Shown: piece after piece, positions 60,404-64,000 of the stretch
Position numbering within the stretch: the first letter of the stretch is position 1
Layout: each line of letters opens with the position of its first letter
NCBI RefSeq assembly: GCF_003597395.2
Contig: NC_133773.1
Coordinates: forward strand, 63,512,600 to 63,576,599
Direction of reading: 5' to 3'
Length of the DNA stretch: 64,000 nucleotides
Origin: Chelonoidis abingdonii
Lineage: Eukaryota; Chordata; Testudines; Testudinidae
Notes under the pieces: generated by a model
The model's input: only the letters and a program-made list of their open reading frames with translations
Told to the model about the DNA's origin: nothing
Databases searched by the model: none
Program-made: the position numbers and the translations under genes

Positions 60404-61445
60404 TGTTTGGAGCAACATCTTGTTCTGAATCATTTAACCATTAGATCAAATTATAAGCAGAAGTTTAGTTTTTTGTTAAATGCCACAGAAGTTGCACTGG
60501 GTAGAGAGTTTTTTAAATAGTCTTCAGGGGTCAGATAGTGAGACAAAGTTGTTCCACTTTGTTTCTAGCTACCTTCTTTGAAACTGAAAGATGTGTGTTT
60601 TCTGGCAGGAGCTTCCTATGGAACATCCATGAAAGCGAAAGGGATATCTGGAGACATCAGGGTAATCTAGGTGTTCTGGAGTCTTTTCTTTCTAAGTCAT
60701 ATAGCTCCTAAGTAACTAACCCATTCACAGTATTTGGTCATAAGCAAATAGGTTTTGATGTTAACACGGCATTAAACTGAACAAAGCAGCCTTGTTACTC
60801 TGAGTGTTATTTGACTGCTGACGCAACAAGACAACAGTGTGCTGGTTTGTATTTTACCGGTCCTCTTTGCAACCAGCAAGACTACAAGCTTCAATTAACA
60901 ACAAAACAAATAAAAAGCTTTGATACCTGGGAAAGCAAAGAAATGCACAGGAAGACTTTAAAGGCTAAATTTCAAAGTAAGTCAACTAAACAAACATCAA
61001 AATTTGCATGCACAGCCACTGCTTGAGCAAAACCTGCATCTGTGTATGCAAATAGACACTTGTATCCATACATGCTTTTTCTGTGCATATAGGTTCTTGT
61101 TGAATCTGCACAATTCATGGTACTAGATATCAGTAAAATTTGACCCTGCAGCTACAGATTGAGATGTTCTTTTCCACAAATTAATGACACAAATAAGATA
61201 TTCTGAGTCTTTTTGCAAGTACATGCTATATTATTTAAAAATTAGGAGTTTGGGATTTTGGTGATTATTGAAGGTTAAGATGTTTGAATGAAAATTTGCT
61301 TTAAACATCCATTTTGAGAGGTTACAGTAGGCTATAGAGCCTGCCTGCAGTAGTTAGAAAGACTGGCAATTTCTCTATTTCTAGGGCTATTGTTAGGCAT
61401 TCCACGTGGGATGTTCCCCCCCACACCCACCCACCAAGCGTGGCA
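60404..61445. other. No recognisable gene
   Basis: Nothing identified. Confidence 0.4.
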
Positions 61446-61530
61446 GGAGTTTGGTCTAGTGGATCTAAGTGGGGACTGGGAGTCGGTATTCCTAGATTCT
61501 ACTAGCACTTGTGACAGTCATTTAGTATGC
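61446..61530 (+). repeat. MIR-like SINE relic
   Basis: TTTGGTCTAGTGGATCTAAG, GGGGACTGGGAGTCGG and TATTCCTAGATTCTACTAGC follow the order of a tRNA-derived MIR/core SINE (GTGGTCTAGTGGTTAGAGC, GGACTGGGAGTCAGG, CCTGGGTTC). Heavily mutated, hence ancient. Confidence 0.6.
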
Positions 61531-61854
61531 CTCCAATTCTTGACTATGCTAATCGTCACTTTAATTCAGCAGGATTCCAAGCAGAGCAAGCATATGTATG
61601 GAGGGCAGAAGCAGGCCTTTTGTGACCTTGGATGAAATCATGTAACCACTCTCTCATTTCAGACTTCTGTAAGTGAGTACTGCCCAGTGTCACTATGAGA
61701 GTTAGTATGTGTAATTGTTTAACTTTCTGATGTTATACAAAATGTTTTGTGCAATACTCAGTTGTTATTCAGTTGTGCTCCAATCGACTGTGATGTTACA
61801 TCCTGAACTACAGAGATATGTTGCCAGCATGTAATTAAGAGAACTGTGTGTGGC
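61531..61854. other. No recognisable gene
   Basis: Nothing identified. Confidence 0.4.
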
Positions 61855-62521
61855 CAGGGCTGGTGCAACCATTTAGGCAAAGTAGGTGGCCGCCTAGGGT
61901 GCCTAGTGGTTGGGGGCACCTAAAAGTCCCCTCAGGCGAGGAGGTGGAGTGGAGGTGAGCTGGGTGGGGGGCGCGCGGGGAGGGCTGCCTGCAGTAATTG
62001 GGGGGGAGGCACACAGGGGAACAGCTCCCTGCCCCAGCTTACCTCCACTCTGCCTCCTGTGCTGAGCATACAGCCCAGCTCTAAATCTCCTCCAATCAGC
62101 GTTGCAAGCCTGGGCGGGGAGGAGAATTAGAGCAGTGCCGGCGTGCTCAGTGAAGGAGGCAGAGCTAAGGTGAGCTAGGGTGGGCTACCCAGGCAGGGTT
62201 AGCTGCCATGGCGGGGGGGAAAGGGGGGAAGTCTCCCCAGGCAAGGTTAGCTGCCATGGCAGTGGAGGGGAGAGGGGGGAAGTCTCCCCAGGCAGGGTTA
62301 GCTGCCGTGGCGAGGGGGAGTCTCCCTGGGTGGGGATAGTTGCCGTGGGGGGATGGGGGACAGAGGGGTTAGCTGTTGCGGTGGTGGGGGTAGCTGCTGT
62401 GAGGGGGTTCCCCGGGTCGGATGCTGAGTTAGCTGCCATGGGGAGGGGGCGGGGTTAGCTAGGTGGGGCGTGCAAGGTGGAAGTTTTGCCTAGGGCGCAA
62501 AACTTCCTTGCACTGGCCCTG
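61855..62521. mobile_element. Non-autonomous hAT element, 667 bp, perfect 8-bp duplication
   Basis: It starts CAGGGCTGGTGCAACCA and ends CTTGCACTGGCCCTG, inverted termini that share CAGGGCTGG with the 3.3-kb hAT element at 27956, so the same transposase type may have moved both. TGTGTGGC flanks it at 61847-61854 and 62522-62529. Subterminal GCCGCCTAGGGTGCC and GCCTAGGGCGCAAAA words are related. The interior is G-rich with a degenerate minisatellite. Confidence 0.95.
62188..62455. repeat. Degenerate minisatellite inside the hAT element
   Basis: The phrase CCAGGCAGGGTTAGCTGCC recurs at about 62189, 62237 and 62288 (periods of 48-51 bp), each followed by a G-rich spacer and AGTCTCCC; shorter, decayed GTTAGCTG units follow at about 62368 and 62428. 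Confidence 0.8.
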
Positions 62522-64000
62522 TGTGTGGCCTGTGAGGGTAGGGGAAATGGTATCAAAGGTGGACAAGAAAGGTCTTGTGGATTTAGATGAGGTTAGAAAT
62601 GCTGGAGGGATAGGTAGCCCCATCAAGTGACCTTTTTATGCCAAAACTACTCCTAAATAACAAGGACAAAACAATCAGATTTAGCTGTTTTAGGTACAGA
62701 AAGTTGACATGCTACACTATATTGAGTGTTGCATGGTCTTCCAACTCTGCTTAGGTGCATTCACCTGTCACTTAGAATTGTAGGGTAATTTGTGCCACTT
62801 TACACCACAGGGAATGTACTTCTCAATTATAAAAACAGAAGAGTTTGGGTTCTGTGAGCTGGTGAATCAGAATGTTCCTGGAGTGCTGTATGGAGGGGTG
62901 CTGTAGCAAAGCACACAGATGTTGCAATGGCATAAAACTAAGTACATCTGGATAAACATGCTAAGATTTACGTGTCTGGTTGGATTATTGAACCATTTCC
63001 CAGCATTCTCCTAAGCTTATTTATTGTGAAACAGTGTGTTTTGTGATCAGATTCACATCACTTGCCTAGGAAGAAAAAAGTTAAATATAGACCTAGAAGA
63101 ATGTTCAAAGATGTTCTTGATCACAGGGTCAGAGAAGGCAACATTTTTAACAGGGCTGGACCAATGGACTAAGATACTGACAGACCGTTAGAAAGAAGCT
63201 AAGTATTATTGATTTATCCAGATTCAAATCTCTGCTTCTCATATCAGAAACCAGTAAGTCTTATAAAGCAACTTCACTTGAAGAGCATGATTGGCTGTTC
63301 TGCATTTTGAAAGGCAAGATGAATCTTCTCTTGGTTCAGCTGAATGACTTTAGCACTAGCTGGCAGCTTGCACAAGCTAGCTCGCTCAGAGCACTCTGTC
63401 TGTTAATTTTTGAATTTTTTATGCTGAATGAATAAGTCAAGATATGAAACTGTGTTATAAAAGGGCCATACTCTAAGCTGACTGTTCACTAGATGTCTTT
63501 GGTTTATTTGATGAAAGAAAAGGAAAAACACAGACTTGCCCCTCGTACTTTATTTAATGTTTTTTAATAGGGACAAAAGGGGTCGTTTTTTAAACATGTT
63601 GTTAACAGACATTTCTCATTTGTTCATTTTGACATATTTCATAGGATTTCATTCAATGGGACTCACGCCCTGGGATGCCCATTTCCGACTTCTAAAGCTA
63701 TTCAAAAATCCTGTCTATAAAGCACAAAATTCTTCTATTTTATTTTTTCCTCAGCCTTGCAGCCTGATTTGTCTGGGGCCAAACCCTACATATTTTACTC
63801 AGCTACTATATCAAGCAAAACCCCTGGGGTGAAAATCTGTCCCTAACTGAAGCACGTGGAGTTTTGTCATTCACTTACTTCACCTTTGAAGTATGGACTT
63901 TAAGGTTGAGCTCCTGGTGAAACTTTATTGTCTTTTTCTGAAGTGGGGGCAGTGAGAAGCTGCCCCCCCCCCCAAAAATGATTTTTCACCAGCAAACCTA
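62522..64000. other. No recognisable gene or repeat
   Basis: Unassigned. The 98-codon frame at 63536-63832 shows no family motif. Confidence 0.45.

Noticed and set aside
62180..62458. Glycine/valine repeat frame
   Set aside because: Translation of the minisatellite in the hAT element, not a protein gene.
1..64000. CRISPR arrays, operons or bacterial-type defence genes
   Set aside because: No regularly spaced repeats or prokaryotic gene organisation; the sequence is eukaryotic.

Overview
The window looks like a stretch of reptile, most probably turtle, nuclear genome. It is AT-rich and CpG-poor, holds no bacterial-style operons, and carries the repeats typical of turtles: CR1 LINEs whose 3' ends resemble ATTCTATGA, a tRNA-derived SINE with a CR1-like tail, PIF/Harbinger elements with TTA target duplications, many hAT elements with 8-bp duplications, Penelope-like fragments, RTE and MIR-like relics. 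The species assignment is inference. I could not recognise any host protein-coding exon; the only long or conserved reading frames belong to mobile elements.

Layout. 0-8 kb: mostly unassigned sequence with two Harbinger-type MITEs and a Penelope-like 3' fragment. 8.1-14.8 kb: a CR1/L2-type LINE on the minus strand, split by a complete 5.4-kb Harbinger element (TTA duplications). Removing the element and one TTA restores the LINE reading frame. 15-18.9 kb: a hAT MITE, a foldback and a decayed minus-strand Harbinger that itself carries a MITE. 19.1-20.5 kb: a 5'-truncated RTE retrotransposon flanked by a perfect 12-bp duplication and still encoding an uninterrupted 432-residue reverse-transcriptase frame. 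21.8-24.5 kb: a third Harbinger relic, split by a solo LTR that is in turn split by a SINE. 25.9 kb: a second copy of the 15.2-kb hAT MITE.

27.8-35.2 kb: a nearly full-span but internally deleted CR1 into which a 3.3-kb hAT element with a recognisable transposase pseudogene has jumped, followed by the 5' part of another LINE and MIR/CR1 relics. 36-40.7 kb: no recognisable repeat or gene. 40.7-44.1 kb: two LTR-like elements and a CR1 3' end. 46-50 kb: a SINE relic, a Penelope-like element whose 3' region retains hammerhead-like core boxes, and a minus-strand CR1 3' end. 51-54.2 kb: an LTR-like promoter region, then a 2.2-kb hAT element carrying two younger insertions, one of them a foldback with a hammerhead-like motif. 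58.5-62.5 kb: two long non-autonomous hAT elements with perfect 8-bp duplications and internal repeats.

The elements do not form a cooperating system. What they do provide is a layered record of insertions in which target duplications and interrupted reading frames give relative ages. The most unusual points are the error-like decay pattern of the CpG-rich Harbinger copy, the hammerhead-like relics, the intact RTE frame with an odd leader, and the frame-restoring Harbinger insertion. I did not find a convincing undescribed defence, regulatory or metabolic system.
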